From contig NW_020170381.1 of the NCBI RefSeq assembly GCF_000524195.1, positions 199,318 to 263,317 on the forward strand: 64,000 nucleotides of DNA, given 5' to 3'. This DNA comes from Echinococcus granulosus (taxonomy: Eukaryota; Platyhelminthes; Cestoda; Cyclophyllidea; Taeniidae). Under the pieces are notes generated by a model, which saw only the letters and a list, made by a program, of their open reading frames with translations, ran no database searches and was not told the origin of the DNA. Position numbers and translations under genes: made by a program. Shown here one piece after another: positions 9,701 to 24,700 of this stretch (the first letter of the stretch is position 1; the number at the start of each line of letters is the position of its first letter).

Positions 9701-12700
9701 TAAATGGTCTTAACTTAGTCGAAAGAAGCATTTATAGTTCGTCCATCCACCTCCTAAGTCGCAGTTTCGACTTAGGGGTCGCTAGTTTTGTAGTATATTT
9801 TGCCCGTACTTAGGACTCGTCATACTATCTCGAACTCCTTTTGGGCCCTACAAAGCGACTACTTTACGCTTAACCTAAAAATAAAAAAACGTCTTAAACG
9901 AACCTGTTGGAATGTTTTACAAATGACTCAACTATGGGTTGCGATGAAACATGCAATCAAATAATAGTAACGCAACAGTCTGCATTACAATGAATAGTTT
10001 GTGAAATAAGACGAGATGCCAGATAAATACACTAGCAAAGTTGAAATTTAACAGTCCTATTAAATTGCAGCGGCCTTGTGAATAGTGGCAATCTTTTAAT
10101 TTACAAAATTTTCTTGAAAGACACCCCTGACGATTGTACACAATTAGAGAATCAACCGGATTCGTTTAAAGGTATCTTGCACATTTTGCAACATTAGTCT
10201 GCGCTCTTAAAACAGACTCTGAGGCCAAATGCTGGATACTGGCAGTTTACCAATCACTTTCTATGAGATTCATCACGACTTGACTCTACACTTCTAGACA
10301 CTTTTAACGATTGTTCACCGGTTTGGTTAACTGCCGCTACAGCAATTTATGATACAATTTTCTAAATACCGAGTTAATTTTAGGTTAGGATAATTCACAA
10401 CTTCTGATAAATCCGTTTGAAACATTATGAATAAATTTACTTGCTTCTCAGAGAAGCTCCAGAGCTTTTCCATTCACAATAGTAAAGTTTTAAATGAAAT
10501 TCAAAGTGCTGTGAAACAGAAAAGTTCGGTTCAACAATGAGCTCTAACTTTCAACACATTGAGTATTCAATATGCACGTATGTATGAATGCATATATCAA
10601 GTCACTACGATTAATGGTAATGAAAAATCCAGCATCCAAGGCTATGATAACTACAGAAAAATGTGGAAACTTGCATCAACTCAGCAGAAATTAACGCATA
10701 AAACTCCATAGTAGGTCCCAACCCGGTGCCCTCCTCATTCTCGAAGCCAACTTCCAGCTCCTGCTTTCTCGTAGCGTGTGCAATGAGAAGCCGCACTGCG
10801 GCAGGCCAAAAACTACATTGACCATCCTCCTCCATGTCTGACGGTCGAGGGACGCTCGCCACCTCGCGCTGCAGGCGACCCAACAAGTTGAGACCGTTGG
10901 CCTGAGTGTAGGAAGGCGGGGAGCTTGATGTGCTAGTCACAGTACTGGTGTCAAATCCCAGCGGAGGCGTCTGTGGATGGGGCAAACGGTTGAGTGACTC
11001 TAAAGTACAAAGCAATAAAATACGGTATTAGAATTTAACTAATCCTCCTTTTCCAGTTATCAAGTAGAATTGCAATGTCCTACTCCCATAAAAAACATTG
11101 AACTCAACAATAACTACCTCGAAATTCTATAATAGCGCCTAAGAGAGCCGATGCCTTCCAATATTTTTCGGTAAAATTCCACATAAAATTATGATTTTTA
11201 ACTATGGAGTTTTTAAAACAGTTTAAAGACTTACAAATTATTCTATAACATAGAAGACAGCTAAAACAGAGAATTTAGCCTTGCATTAGACACAACTTTT
11301 GTTGCAAAACAAAAGCTTTTATCCAAAAAAACCAACCGAGTTGAATCATTAAAGACATTGGAAGTGGAACCAGAAACAGTGCATCATGACGCATCCTCTA
11401 CCAGGTTCATGAATACCTTCAAAACGGTCAGAAAACCTCACATTCCAAATAAAATATGCTACTATTGTTACCACGGACTACTTCTGTTTTTCTGACCTAT
11501 ATGCAGACATGCTTTTTTGCACAAGTTAATATTTGAATAATGTGATTCTGTGCTAGAAGAAGTTTAAGCTAACCAGCGTATTATTAGTTCTATGAAATCT
11601 CGCGATGAACGAATCATGTGTATGCGCTGTACCTAGTTCGCGAGTAATTAATAACATATGATCTGATCGGCCATCCATTTGAGCACATTACTCAAGGAAA
11701 ATATATGTTTAACAAAACAAGAGGTAATTCATTTTCATTCCACAAAACGAATGTTATAACAGACGCAAAAAATCTGAATTTTATTTGCATAAGGTTACGC
11801 ATAAAATTTTTAATTTAGATAAATGCCCCGAATGGAGGCTTTTTACTATGATTGAATAAACAAGTTTGTCGTAGAAACCGAGTTTTGGTGTTCGCCCAAC
11901 TTGGTTAAATACTTATAAATTAAAAATTACCTATATTATCTGCTACTGGGGTACTGCCATCCTCAATCCAATCGTCTGTACAAGTGAGATCCTTGTCAGA
12001 TTCTTTCGTAAAGTTGAGAAGTATTGATGGTCCCCACAGATAACTGAAGTCGGAAGCTGAAATCCGAAGCTTCAGGATGGTAGCAGAATTTGATTCGACG
12101 TCAGCACTTTGAGAATATGCACCCAGAATCGCGTGAGCACCACCAATACCACCGAAAACAGACAACTGACCTCCAGTTTGTCTTTGTTGCTGCTGCTGAA
12201 GCCAGGTAATCGACCTGTGAATGAGAAATGCTACACAATGCATTGATGTAGGAGATTGTACTGCTGTTATCAGCTTAAGTTATGCTTAAGCAGTTTGCGA
12301 TTCTTTTCGTTCAGTGCCAGCTATAGCATTGTACCGCTATGATTTTTTCTTAAAAATAGGAAAATATCATAGGGGAATCCTCATTTAATTTTACATGCAT
12401 CCTTTCCATATAAAGTTCCAATTCAATCTCTTAGCACGATTCAGACCCATACCAACGAGACTCATTTGCAAATGATAAGGTCTGATAAAAAGAAGTGTTA
12501 GTGGTAAAATGCTACATTAAATTCCTAAAAAAGTACGAAGTTTCTACAAGGGAGAAACTTAGTTTTAAAAGGCAAATTGGATACTCACGAAAACTCGTAA
12601 GTAAAAATTACCTGCCAAGTCCCAAGCTCGTAACTTGCCAGAAGTCGACTCGTATGGAGAAAGGAAATAGAAAATGATATTTCTGCATTAGCATTCTGCA

Positions 12701-15700
12701 CCAGGTGATCATATCAATGCTATTTTTATCTATTTCGTCTGAAATCTTTGTCGAAACGGGATTTCCTGCCGCTTGAATAATGGACCATGGATTATCCATA
12801 AATGTTTGAACTTTTCTTCTTAGACGTGATGAAAAGAAGGCGTCTGCAGCACAAGACAGAGGGTGAGACATGGGATTCATGACGCCGCCTTTGAAAAAGG
12901 AAGTAAGTGGCTGCTGGTTCGGATCACTCGAAGATGCGACATCATGGAGAATATGCAGGAGGCTCAGACATTGTTCCACCAAATCGGCGCTAGTAATTTT
13001 TTGACCGGGAGTGTTATCTGAATGCTAAACAAATATATTTATTTGGTTGATTGAGTGGAGTAATTATTATTTTACAATTGAATTTTGTGAATCATACTGG
13101 AATAATGAAGGGGAGTTTGTCTAATGACGAGTAAATGAGTGACGCATTATCTTCTCCATGTAATCCCTCCTCGGAAATTGCGGACGGCTTCAAATCATAG
13201 GAGTAATTAAGTGTGTACGTCCGTTGGCAGTTACTCAAAGTCGGACTAATTGGTCGTTTTAGCCTTCCGCATCCAGGAAATTCTTCAGCCACTCCGATTC
13301 CTTCCTAGGACAAGCGAATTTTAATGCTACATCATTTGCTGTTCCAGGTGTTCATTCATACACAAAATACTTATTAAAATGGTTTGCCAGCGAAAAAAGA
13401 GGATTTAGCTTAAAAGCAGTTAAAGTTATTTTAAAGGAGTGAATTAGGTGAAAACATTGATAAGGTGATTTTTTGGGTGAGTTGTGTGAAATGAAAGGCA
13501 TGGATGAACTCAAGAAAAGACTTCATTGGACAGGGCAGTTCTACAACTGGGTTGTGAGCTCCACTTGACATTAATCACTAGTCCTTCAACTACGTTAGTA
13601 AAACGAACACAGTAAATTAGTACTTCGTCCAATGTGCAGTCAATCTATCATAGTACCAAATGAAAGCATTTGAAACACATTTGCATATTGGCTTGTGATT
13701 TCTACATACTTGGACGAATGTTTAAGTTACGATTAACACCTGTTATCTCTAATTGCAGATTTCACCATTAAACCATACTGATTTATGGGAATATCTGATA
13801 AGAGGATGGGAGCTTCTGGGTGCTTAAACGGTATATCACGCTATTATACGATTAAAGCAAAGGTGACTACATTTGAAATGGACTGCGTACCATCCAGCAG
13901 TGGAAAATTGAAATGTCGGAATTTGGAAGCGGTTGTTGACCTCTAGGACCAGGAATAGTTATCTTCACTGAATTCAAGCTCGATGCTGACATCCCATCTT
14001 CACTTGGATCAGATCTATTCCAACTTAGCCATAAATGCAACTTCTGACTCCTCAGATCCGTCTCTCCTCGTAATTCATAATTCCCTTCGCTGGGATCGAA
14101 CGCTATCGTGGCTGGTTGTGACTGACTACCCGATCTCGAGTCGAAGGGCGGAATAAAGCCCGGTAAATTCGCATCAAGAGTAGCGATCTTGGATTGATTA
14201 GAGCTATCGATGCCACGTGTGAGGATGTCATATGCGTGTGGGGCTGTTAAACGGTAATCGACGTCCTGGGATGATGAATCGAGTGCACAGACTGTCGAGC
14301 TTCCACTATGCAAAGTCCGTAGTGGTGATAGAGATGACCCATAAAAAGAAATATTAAAGTGGAAGTCACTCAGCCGAAATGCTTCCCCGCAGTAAGGCAG
14401 AACTAGCTGACCGAAATTGACAGGTGTTGAAGCCGATAACTGGGGTGAATGTAATGTCTCCAAGGTTTCGCCTTTCTAAAAGTAACATTATGAATCAATG
14501 TGCTTGAAAAACATAAAATTAGCAGTCTACCATTACCACAATTCCTAAGTGGCACTTTAGTTCAAAGATAGAAGGGAACAAGAACCCTCAATTTGAAAAA
14601 TATTTTACTGTCACAAAAGTTGATAATTCTACTCGTGTACCAGGGTAAGAAGGAAACCATATTTAAGTTAATGAAATTTTAATAAGCAGAAACATTATCT
14701 ACACTTATGAAAATCGACTGTTAACGAATGTAGTGGCTGAAGACAAATGATAACTAGCTCACCTTTTGTCTTATAACTTCTTCACCCAAAGGCTGGTCTA
14801 TCGATACAACAGAATTTTGTGTTGCTGTATTTTGTCGTAAGCCCCATTCCTCTTCCATCACAGTGGTCAAGTTTCCACAAAGTGCTATGTTTTTGGCAAA
14901 GCTTTGTAGGGCCAAATTCTCAGGATCAGGAAGAGCTAATTCCATTAATGACTATAAAAACAAAACTGTGTAAAGAGGCAAAAGGAGCTATTTCTTTTAA
15001 ATCAGTTTGAGTATTTTCTTACGCTTTGAAATACACCAAATAGGCAATAAACTAATTCAGATTTATATTTGGCCCAAAAGTCTACCATATGCAACACAAC
15101 GACTGCCAAATCGTACTATAATCAGCGTACTAGCCCAATGGACTCCAAATGACCGCATTTTGAAATGAATTTACCATTTAAAACGAGATCTACAAAAAAT
15201 GGTCTAGGAGGCGTTTCCGAAGCGTTTACAATTTTAGTGTATTACTCAAACAAATTGCCCAAATTCAACATTTTATTTAAAATGTGGAGTTAAGTCACAG
15301 GGTCTGCGAAACGGTACCTGTGCATTTACTTAACGCTAGCAGCAGAGCCGTCCCACTAGTCATCTGATAACACTCAGCTACACGAGCTTTACACGGGGGT
15401 TTAGTCATCATTAGCAAAATTGCATTACTTTAAATCTATCGGAAGCTAATGATTAGTGGTCCTTCGAAATCTCCTTAGCTGATCTGTATATTATGCTAGA
15501 CTGGCGTTTTACTTAGAATAAAGCGCTAGATTGTAACTGAACCGTAACAATATCTTTGCACAACCTACAGTGTGATTTACTACATGACTTGAGAAAATAA
15601 ATCTACTGGGCTGGCTGCTGTTATCTTTCCCCTTTGGTGAGCGTTCTATGACCACACAAGATGAACACTCGCCCTGATTTTCATTTGGGATGGGCTTGAA

Positions 15701-18700
15701 CCAGGCAACTGTTGCATAACCGCTCTCAACTCTCGAGAGCACTAGTCCCAATGACAATGATGATGCCTCTGACAGCCAAGGTGGATTTTCTCCATCATTT
15801 TTGGAAGAAGGTGGCCATATTTCTTTCAAATAGCTTTCTGGAAGTTGGAAATTTTTTAAAACTACTATAATTCCTGGCTTGATCTGTGCAAGATAATCAA
15901 CCGTGTCTTCAATGACGTCAAACTAAAAAAGTGAAGCATAGTTAGTCAAGTTTTGCGCTTCAGTGCATGTTTAAATAATGGGATACCTTAGAAGTTAAGC
16001 AGACGCTTTTTAAGCATCCATAAAATTCGATATTTTGCAGTTCAATGAAATTTGAAGACTCATTAAGTTGGCCAAGAGAGAGGTTGGGAGTGCTCCCTGA
16101 ATTCGGGTAAGCTTCAGGTTCTGTGGATCCAATATGGGGATGAAGGAGACTAATCAACCAGTAAAAGCGATAAGGAGTCCTCGGTGAGTTCACGGCCCAG
16201 ATTCGCTCTCCTTGGGAACCCCAATATGAAGATGGAGTTTGGCCTCGAGGATAGACATGATGCTCAGAAAGCAAGTCCCACGATTTGCTGTCATCAGAAG
16301 CCTAATTTTTACAAAGTTATGCGAATTAGTTTCAAGCCCAAAATAGTGCTAAGTATATTCATTCAAATAAGGTACTATTGATGTTGTCTACATACATCAC
16401 TTATTAGCAATTACGCACAAAATCCTACTAAACCAGTACATGTGAATTTTACTTATTAAACTCGAAGCAGCTTACAAATCGATCTGGCGATAAAAATTCC
16501 ATCATTTGAAGCTGTTTGTTCTTTGAATGGGCTCGCATATTGACTCCTTTTTGCTGTTCACATTATGAATGACTCAAAACAATTTTTGCTGATATACAAC
16601 CATATCTGAACTAGATACTTTTACCATCTAAAGTCCTGAATTTGAACTTCTACTTTAGCTTAAGGAGTGGATAAATAAGCAATAATAATACGTAACAATT
16701 AGTTCATTGTTTTAAGTGGCAATAAAAGCGATACATGAATTATAGAACCTACCAACAACTTCCAATGCTGCAAACGAGGCCACTGACCGGATGACATCGG
16801 AACCTTTATGAGGTAGTGGCTCGTTTCCAACAGGAATCCCGTATCAATAAAGATCCAGGGTTGGTTTAACATCGGAACGATATGACTTTGGGGCCCGCGT
16901 ACGTTGATCTTAATCCAGACAGGTGAATGAGTTTGAGTCGAATCCTCATCACCCTTGTTACTGTCTTCTTTGTAGATTATGTTACTTAGATGGAATGGTC
17001 GATTGTTGATTTTGGTGTCTGATGTGCTTATTTTTATCCTTTTGAAGAAGCGGGCAGGATTCACGCGATTTTTTAGTTCTCGGCCTCCATTTGTGCTAAG
17101 CCAATGGAAAAGGCCACCGAAGTAGATCTTTAGATTTTCACTTTTTTCAACTTTAGTGACATCCGATTCTAAATTGGCCACCTGGATTAAGAGCATACGA
17201 TAAATTGGACGGAAGAGACTGATTAACACTATTAGAAATCAATTCGTCATACAAAGAATGGGTTTTAATGCCCAATTAAAACTTTTGCACAAATGACTTG
17301 CGCATATAAACGAATATGAAAATATTTTGCTTGAAAATGCCCAAACAATAATGAAAGTCATGTTGGATTTGGGCAACAACAAAACTGTCTACTCAATGTG
17401 GGAAATATGACTGTTTACTTAATATGGGAAATATGAATACGGTTAATGACAAAAAAGTGGACAAAGGAAAACGATGAGAACTAAATTGTGAACTGTGTTC
17501 TGATTTAATAAAAGGTGAAGTATCAATGACGACGTTTTTGAGAAGAAAATGGATTGTTTAGGATCAAGACCAAAGCGTACACTTTCTGATGGGGGCACGA
17601 GGAGTATTTCTTGATCCGGTTTTGACACGTCTTGCATGAATCCTACGCTTTCAAGTACATCCATATACCTTTAAATGGAATAAAACTTCCTTAATTGCGA
17701 AAACACGTCATCAATTTTGACGTTAGAGTTCAATAGGGCTATAAACAATAGATGGTAAAAGTGAAGATAATTATCAGTTCGTAAACCTAGCTCAAATAAT
17801 GTAAAAGGTTGCAGTTTTCTAAGGGCAGTAAAAGAGGTGCCTCTCAATAAAAGTGGGCAAAGGTGAACTGACCAGGGCGAATTATCTGTCTTCTCTTGGA
17901 GCCAATTCCGCAGCTGGTGAAAAGTTACCAGGGGCGCTGTGTAGATGCGATAATTGGAGAGATCGACTTTTCTTGAATGTATTTGTCTACCGGCCATTGA
18001 AGGAGACTGAGTCCTCGAGATACCTCGCAATTTCGGTTGCAAATAAATTGAGCGTTGAACGAGTTGTTCATAGGAGCCCCCAAGGTTAGGCAAGGCTAAA
18101 GGATACCTTTCAAACTGTAAGGCAAATGAATTTCAGTAATTGTTTTCATCCAAGTTTCTAAATCTACCTATGAATCGTGCATACACTGACTTTTCCAGGA
18201 TTACTGACTTTAGCGGAATTTGTTCCTTTTACGCATATATTTTGATTAAATAGCCTAAACCGATTTTTCAGCACCACCTTTTCCCTAAGTGCTTCCAAAG
18301 AAGCAAATACACATGCATCAGTGGATCAGGTTGGTCACATTAAAGCAGATATTTTCTGTCCTTCGCCTGCCTGGGTTACAATAACTGTAAACGCTTAATT
18401 TGTTAAATTAATTGATACCATTTACACTGAATCACCCTTCTTGAAAATGAGTACAAGTGATGGTGCGGGATTACTGTAGATTGAAGTAAACTTGGTAGGT
18501 GAGTACATTATTTGATTTATTCCATGGAATGAAATTAAATCAGAATAAACTTACTAACTCAAATGTTTCGATAAGTTTTCTAATAAGTCCTTCCAAAGCA
18601 TCCTCAAATAAGTTCTTCAAAACACGCTGTTGAGATGTGACTATACCATTATTGAAGACACTGGAATCTCCCCACGAACACAAATCTCTTAGACGGTCGT

Positions 18701-21700
18701 GCGAACAGTGCTGAAATGCAAAGGAAGCGGTTCATTACATCACGCGATTGAAAGTTTGTGAGCAGTTTATTAAAAATGAAAAGGTTTTTAATTAAATGAT
18801 CTTAGATTCTAGAACCTCTCGATAATCCAAATGTTTGAGCGGTATTCCCATTAAAACCTTCAAGAATCCAAGGCGTATTTTACAAAAGGCATCATTTAAC
18901 TGAAAAAATAGACTGACGTAGAAAACCTAAGTGGAGGAATGGAAAATCTGTCCATAAACAAAACCCTTGTTTAAAAGTGTTGAATAGGTGTAATTACGAT
19001 CATGCAAATTTTACTCGATATTTATATCCTGCTTTTCCAAAATCTCAATTAGGGAGCCAACCGGCCAGTTTTATGCGTTCGTGCATTCGCGGTGTGCAAC
19101 GCTGTGATGTTCGAAAACATTTATCGATATTAAACAGATGATTTAAAACCAACCAGTCGTTTGCAGATGGAGACAGAGAGTACTATATTTCCTGGTAAAC
19201 TGGGAAGTCTAATTATACCGTAATCAGGTACATATTTGGTGCATCTCAATAATTTCCAAAATTGTTCGTGGGGATAAGCAGAATTTTCCTGAAAACCCTT
19301 AAGAAGCTTTAAGAAAATGTTATTGCACGATGTTCTCGATAGGAGAGAAATTGGCAAATGCCCAGCATGTTCAAGTTGAATAAAAACGAAGTAGGAACGG
19401 TGCACTTTTCCAAACTTTGGACTTGCATGTTTTGTTAGATCAAGCATCAAATATCGTGAGCACAGTCGTACATCACAGAGCTGAATTTGATGCCAGCACT
19501 ACTGTTTGAATAAAATGAAACTAATCCAAGGCAAAAAACGGTAAACAATAAATCGGTTTATATTTTATTTTCCTCACCTTAAACAAAGCTAGTAGAGCTG
19601 GAATCAATTCAGAAGTGACAACTTCGTAGGGCGTAGCGTTAGATATGGAATCATGCAAGGAGGGACATTGTGATAACTCAATTTTGTGAGTTTTACATTC
19701 AGACTTTGTTATATTCTCGCAGGTCCTTGCCATGCTCATGAGAGTTAACGTGTATTTACTGTACTCTGCTGTAACTATGGGTTTCAGTGTTTCCAAAAGT
19801 TCGGTGCCTCTTTGAATGAAACAATCACGAAGCTTCCGAAGGTAGCAACTACGATAGCTAAAAGATTAAATATGTGGTCCAGGAGGCTATACACATTTAC
19901 ATTGTTTGAAAATATCCGACCTACAAGGTTCGGAGGAGTTTTCTTTGACTGAGCGTCAGAGACTCAAGAAAAGGATGAAGTCTAGAGGACGAATTGGCAA
20001 CAAGGGAACTACTCACCTTTGTAATCTGGCAGTTCGCGAAAAAGCGTTAGCTCTATAAATCAATGAGCCATCTGTTCCGAAAAACCTTACACCACCAAAT
20101 CTTGACGGTGAAATGATAATTTTCTCCGAGCTGACATCATCTAATAAGGTTTGTTTAGCAGTTTTTTGTTCTTCTCGATCCTTGATCCAGCTCTTAATTG
20201 AGTGCCGATAAAAATCTGGGTCGAAAGCTCCGGTGCACTCAATGTGATTACATGTAACCATCTCATTATCTGCAGTTTCAAGGGCTTTCAGGTACCGTTC
20301 CGCTCCCACAGCTTCTCTCAGGCCCACTACAAGCCCTGATGAGCTAACACTGAGAGATAGAAGTCCTGCAGTTAGCCGATTCAGTGGATTGACCTTAGTT
20401 TTTGAATTTTGATTTCCTTCAGATTCAAAATCACTCTCTGTGGTGCGTAAACGAGTTCGGGTATAATCGAAATTAAAAATACTCGGACTTTCCTGATTTG
20501 GTGTTGACAGATCCACAAAACGATGATTATCAGTAGAATCTGAAGGCGACTTTGTAGTGGGTGCGGAAAGCGGCCTTTTCTCAGGATTAAGCTCCCTGCA
20601 GGTGGCGATAGAAGTCTTCTTTGTGACACAGGCTCTATCTTCGGGAGCAAGCTTACTAGAAGATGCAACGGTTTTCTCGATAGGGAGTTTGTACTCTGGC
20701 TTACAAAGTAGAGTACCACATGTACCGTGTAAGGTCTCTGGACTGGATACCTTTGCTTGCGTACACTTGAGAGGCAAGGGGATGACACCAGCTTTACAAC
20801 CGCACGTTCGCATAATGCACGCTTGACATTTTAACCACTGGGAGGTCGCGTCTAAAGTAGTACATTGCTATTATTATTGTCATTATTTGCACAAAAGAAC
20901 ACAATTGCGATTAAATCTGACGGAAAATGGGGAAGAATACGTAACGTTTTACAAGATTAATCTTGGAACATTCCTTTAATATGAAGGATGGAGTCTGTGT
21001 TATGATAATTTTGGCAAGTTGTGTTAATAGATTGCTCCAGTCTTGTCTAGCTGGGATTTAAACTGCAATTGAAATTATCTTTAACATATTAGCCAGTTCT
21101 GGTAACGGGAAAATAAGTTAACTACAAAGCCCGTCTGATGCTAAGACATATATTTTCAAATCAGGGTAATTATTATGGAGTATACCTTCATTATCTCTGA
21201 TCTGACCACCTTCAGCACTTGAACCGAGGATGATTGTTTTCGCCTCAAGCTTTTCCAAGTTCCTCGCTCTAGCCTGATCTATTTCAGGAGTGGATTGTGT
21301 TTCTTCGCCCTTCATGACTTCAGGACATGTAAGAAGGGTTGCGAAAATTGTCGGAACCATCAAGTAATCCAATATTTGACGCAGTTTTACTTCAATGTAT
21401 AACGCTACATATTCCTGCAGTATGACGACAGAGGAATTCCCACTCCGTAAAACGAACCAATCTCCAAACTGATAAGCTTGATCCCAGCTGATCTCATAGA
21501 TGCATTGTGGTCTCACTCTTGAGTTTCCCTTGAAAAAAGTACTTAGGTGCATAAATTGCCTCATTTTCTGAAAATGACTCCTCGGATGGATTTATTAAAC
21601 TGAAGAGAATTCGAACATACTAATTCATTATGAAGGCATTGAAATTTATATTCCTTATTCTCTTAACGAATGAAGACGCAAACTCATAAATGTAATCGCC

Positions 21701-24700
21701 TTAGTCGATCCCAGACGAAGGTAGAAAACATTTCGTATACTTTAAGAATGCTCAAGCACATGAAATAACAATTCATGCTCATCCAAAAAACATTTGTTGT
21801 TTTCATTAATACGAAAGATGGAAAGAGGATTATTAATGTAGCCATCTTTGATAATAATGATTGGACTGTCAAATCCATCCAATTTTATTCAAAAAAATTT
21901 ACATGATTTAATTCAAAATTGTAATGAAAAGGTCTGTAACCAATCAGCTGTGCATAAAAAAGTACAATCAATTTAAAGTTAAAGATTCATTACCCTCCTT
22001 TTTTCTAAACTTACGTAATTACTTGGATTTTCCGTATTCTCATAGTGTGTTACCTTCAATTTAATTAAAAGTTAATAATCAGGAAAGTGTTTAGATGGTT
22101 CTCGGCACACTAACTGAGAAGGACATACCTCTGGATCAGTCAGGTCGTTGGGCAGATAAATAATCCACTTTTTCTCGTGTTCACTCACATCTTGTAAATT
22201 TTCCTTTAATAGGGCTTCAGCCTCTAATCGCCATGAAAGGAATTCGAGCACTCCGTGACGCTGTAAACCCTCCCGTACACCCGGGTGATCCACAAGCGCC
22301 GAAATTAGGGAGAGCACTTGGCATGCCTCCGATGTACACCCCTGAGCAACGAAAGGGCATTTAAGCACATAGGCACGATTTTATCAAGTGCTATGACGTC
22401 AGTCTCAGGACTACGAACAATCAGCTACTGTAAGCCAAAAGTAGATCCAAATCGAACCACTTACATGCAATACTCAAGTTTTTGAAGAACAAATAACTAA
22501 CTCAAATACATCTCACTTGATTGAGCCCTGATGTGATAAGATTGAGAAGCTGAGTTCGTAGAGAAAATCGTATGGTCTGGTTCTTCGAAGTTTCCTGTTC
22601 CTCTTCTTTCAATGTGAGATTGATCATAGCATATCCAGGACAGGAACGGCAGACACGGGTTATCAAACAAAGGGCCTGTAATCTAACAATAATATGGATT
22701 GATGTCACAAGCCTAACATGAATTGCACTGCCAAATTACAAGTGTACAAAATAATACATTTAAGTATCGCAGCAGGAAATTTAGAATGCTGCCCATAAAT
22801 TCAATTAATATTGTGACGTCAAGTCCCACTTTTGAAACCACAGATCAAGCCTCATCGTATGGTCAACCATTAACGAAGTGCTCCTTTCCCTAATAAATAA
22901 AATCAAACCGTAAGTTTACCATTGCTTAATGTGTCATTTACGGTAGTTGTTATGCATCTCTGGACGCTCAAGACATCGAAATATGCCTCTTAAAAGGAAC
23001 AAGTTGTTGTTTACCTTAACAAAGGGTTCATGCTCGTATTGTATCCCCTAATGAGCAGTGGAAGGCTTTTCTTCATGAGTTGCCCCGATGTTCCTTCTTG
23101 CAAGATTCCGAACTGTGCTTGGAACTCTAGGAACATTGTAGTAAACCGGTCAGTACGTACCAATACCAAGTTGGTTTGACAAAAATAGTGTTAAACATAA
23201 TTTTACAATTTTAAATTTAAATTGAATTTTATCACACTTGTAACTGTCTTATTTTCTAGGAACTGCTTCCCATTGGCTAAAAGGACCGTATTGTGTGTAC
23301 CACTTTTGCATAGAAATATTGATATAGGAAGTAGATGGTGACTTTTTAGCTTGAGATAGGTATACACGCTTCATGACTGTTTAAGTCTACCAATTTGTAA
23401 TCCAGTTTATTTTTCCTATCGGACTGAATTGGTTATCAAAGGTACAATGCTGAAAAATCAAATGGACCCCAAACAACAAGCTCAAATAACAAAATTTAAT
23501 TTAAATTTAGTCTTTTAATAAGCAGGGCTTCTAAGATGTGTGTTGACTACCTTCTTCATTAATTCTTAGCAGTTCAGCTAAGTCGCTCTTTTCGCAACAC
23601 TCCCTTGGAGTACGACCAAGCGTATCACGAAGAAGTGGATTGGTAGCAACTCCAACATTACTATTTCGAAGAGAGAGGAGAAAGCGCAAAGATTCAAGAT
23701 CACTTTGAGAGGCGGCGACATGTAAAGGAGTTTCTTTGAGACCAGAATTTGGATCTGACCCGCGATTAACCAAAGCCATCATCGCGGATGGATAGCGACT
23801 GTCTACAGCCGAGGCGAGTAGAGATCGCCCCCCCAAGTCGTACCAACAAGTCCTCATTTGCACAGCATTCATAGCCATAAGTATATCGACTAAAATTTTT
23901 AAGAATATATATGTTCTAACTACAGGAGTGTAGGATTTCAATTTTCCATAGCTCTGTTAGTATATTACAAATACTTAATCAAGATGCTATGGTGAAAATT
24001 TGCCGAATTTCACAAACTTATCCGACTCCTTAGTCATAATTAAGTAGGATGGCTATCGTGTAATACAGGTCAGGTATTATATAATTTTGCATAAAGACCT
24101 ATAAGGCGCATTCAAAAAAGCTAAAATACCCCGTTTTATTGTTGCTGTTCGTAAAAATACGAGCACAAGCCATCAAATTACCTATACTTGTTTTATTCAC
24201 TATTGCGCGCTTAATCCAAAGATGAAATACATTGCTGACAATGTCTAAATCGTTCGATAAGCCAAGATTATCCAGTTTTGACCGAAATGGAGAATAATCT
24301 TGCCCATCTTGAGGGACGAAGAAGGATGCAAACGGTGACTCCTTAACTTCTGTAGAAACACGGAAAGAGACGTATGCCTGAAATCTTTTCCAGGATTCTC
24401 TAATCTCCGGATCATCTGCAGTTGTACAGATAGAGGGTGACTGCTGCACAACGAACGGCTCATTTTCTTCGTAAAGAGTGATGTAGATTAGGCCGTCAAG
24501 CAGGTTTAGAATCAATGGTTCAAAATCCGAGTCTGTTTTTTACAAAAAGAATAAACGTAAATGAAAACGTCAAGAAAATGTTGTTAAATTTCAATCACCC
24601 AATAAATAATCATTAAAACCAATAGCACAATAGCACAGAATCACAGCACGGGAAAGTCTGCTTTTCACTTAAAAATCCAAATACACAACCATGAAAAGTT

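Noticed and set aside
20381..20788. 135-codon minus-strand ORF in a second frame of the large HECTD1 exon
   Set aside because: It overlaps the longer frame that joins both neighbouring HECTD1 exons in phase.
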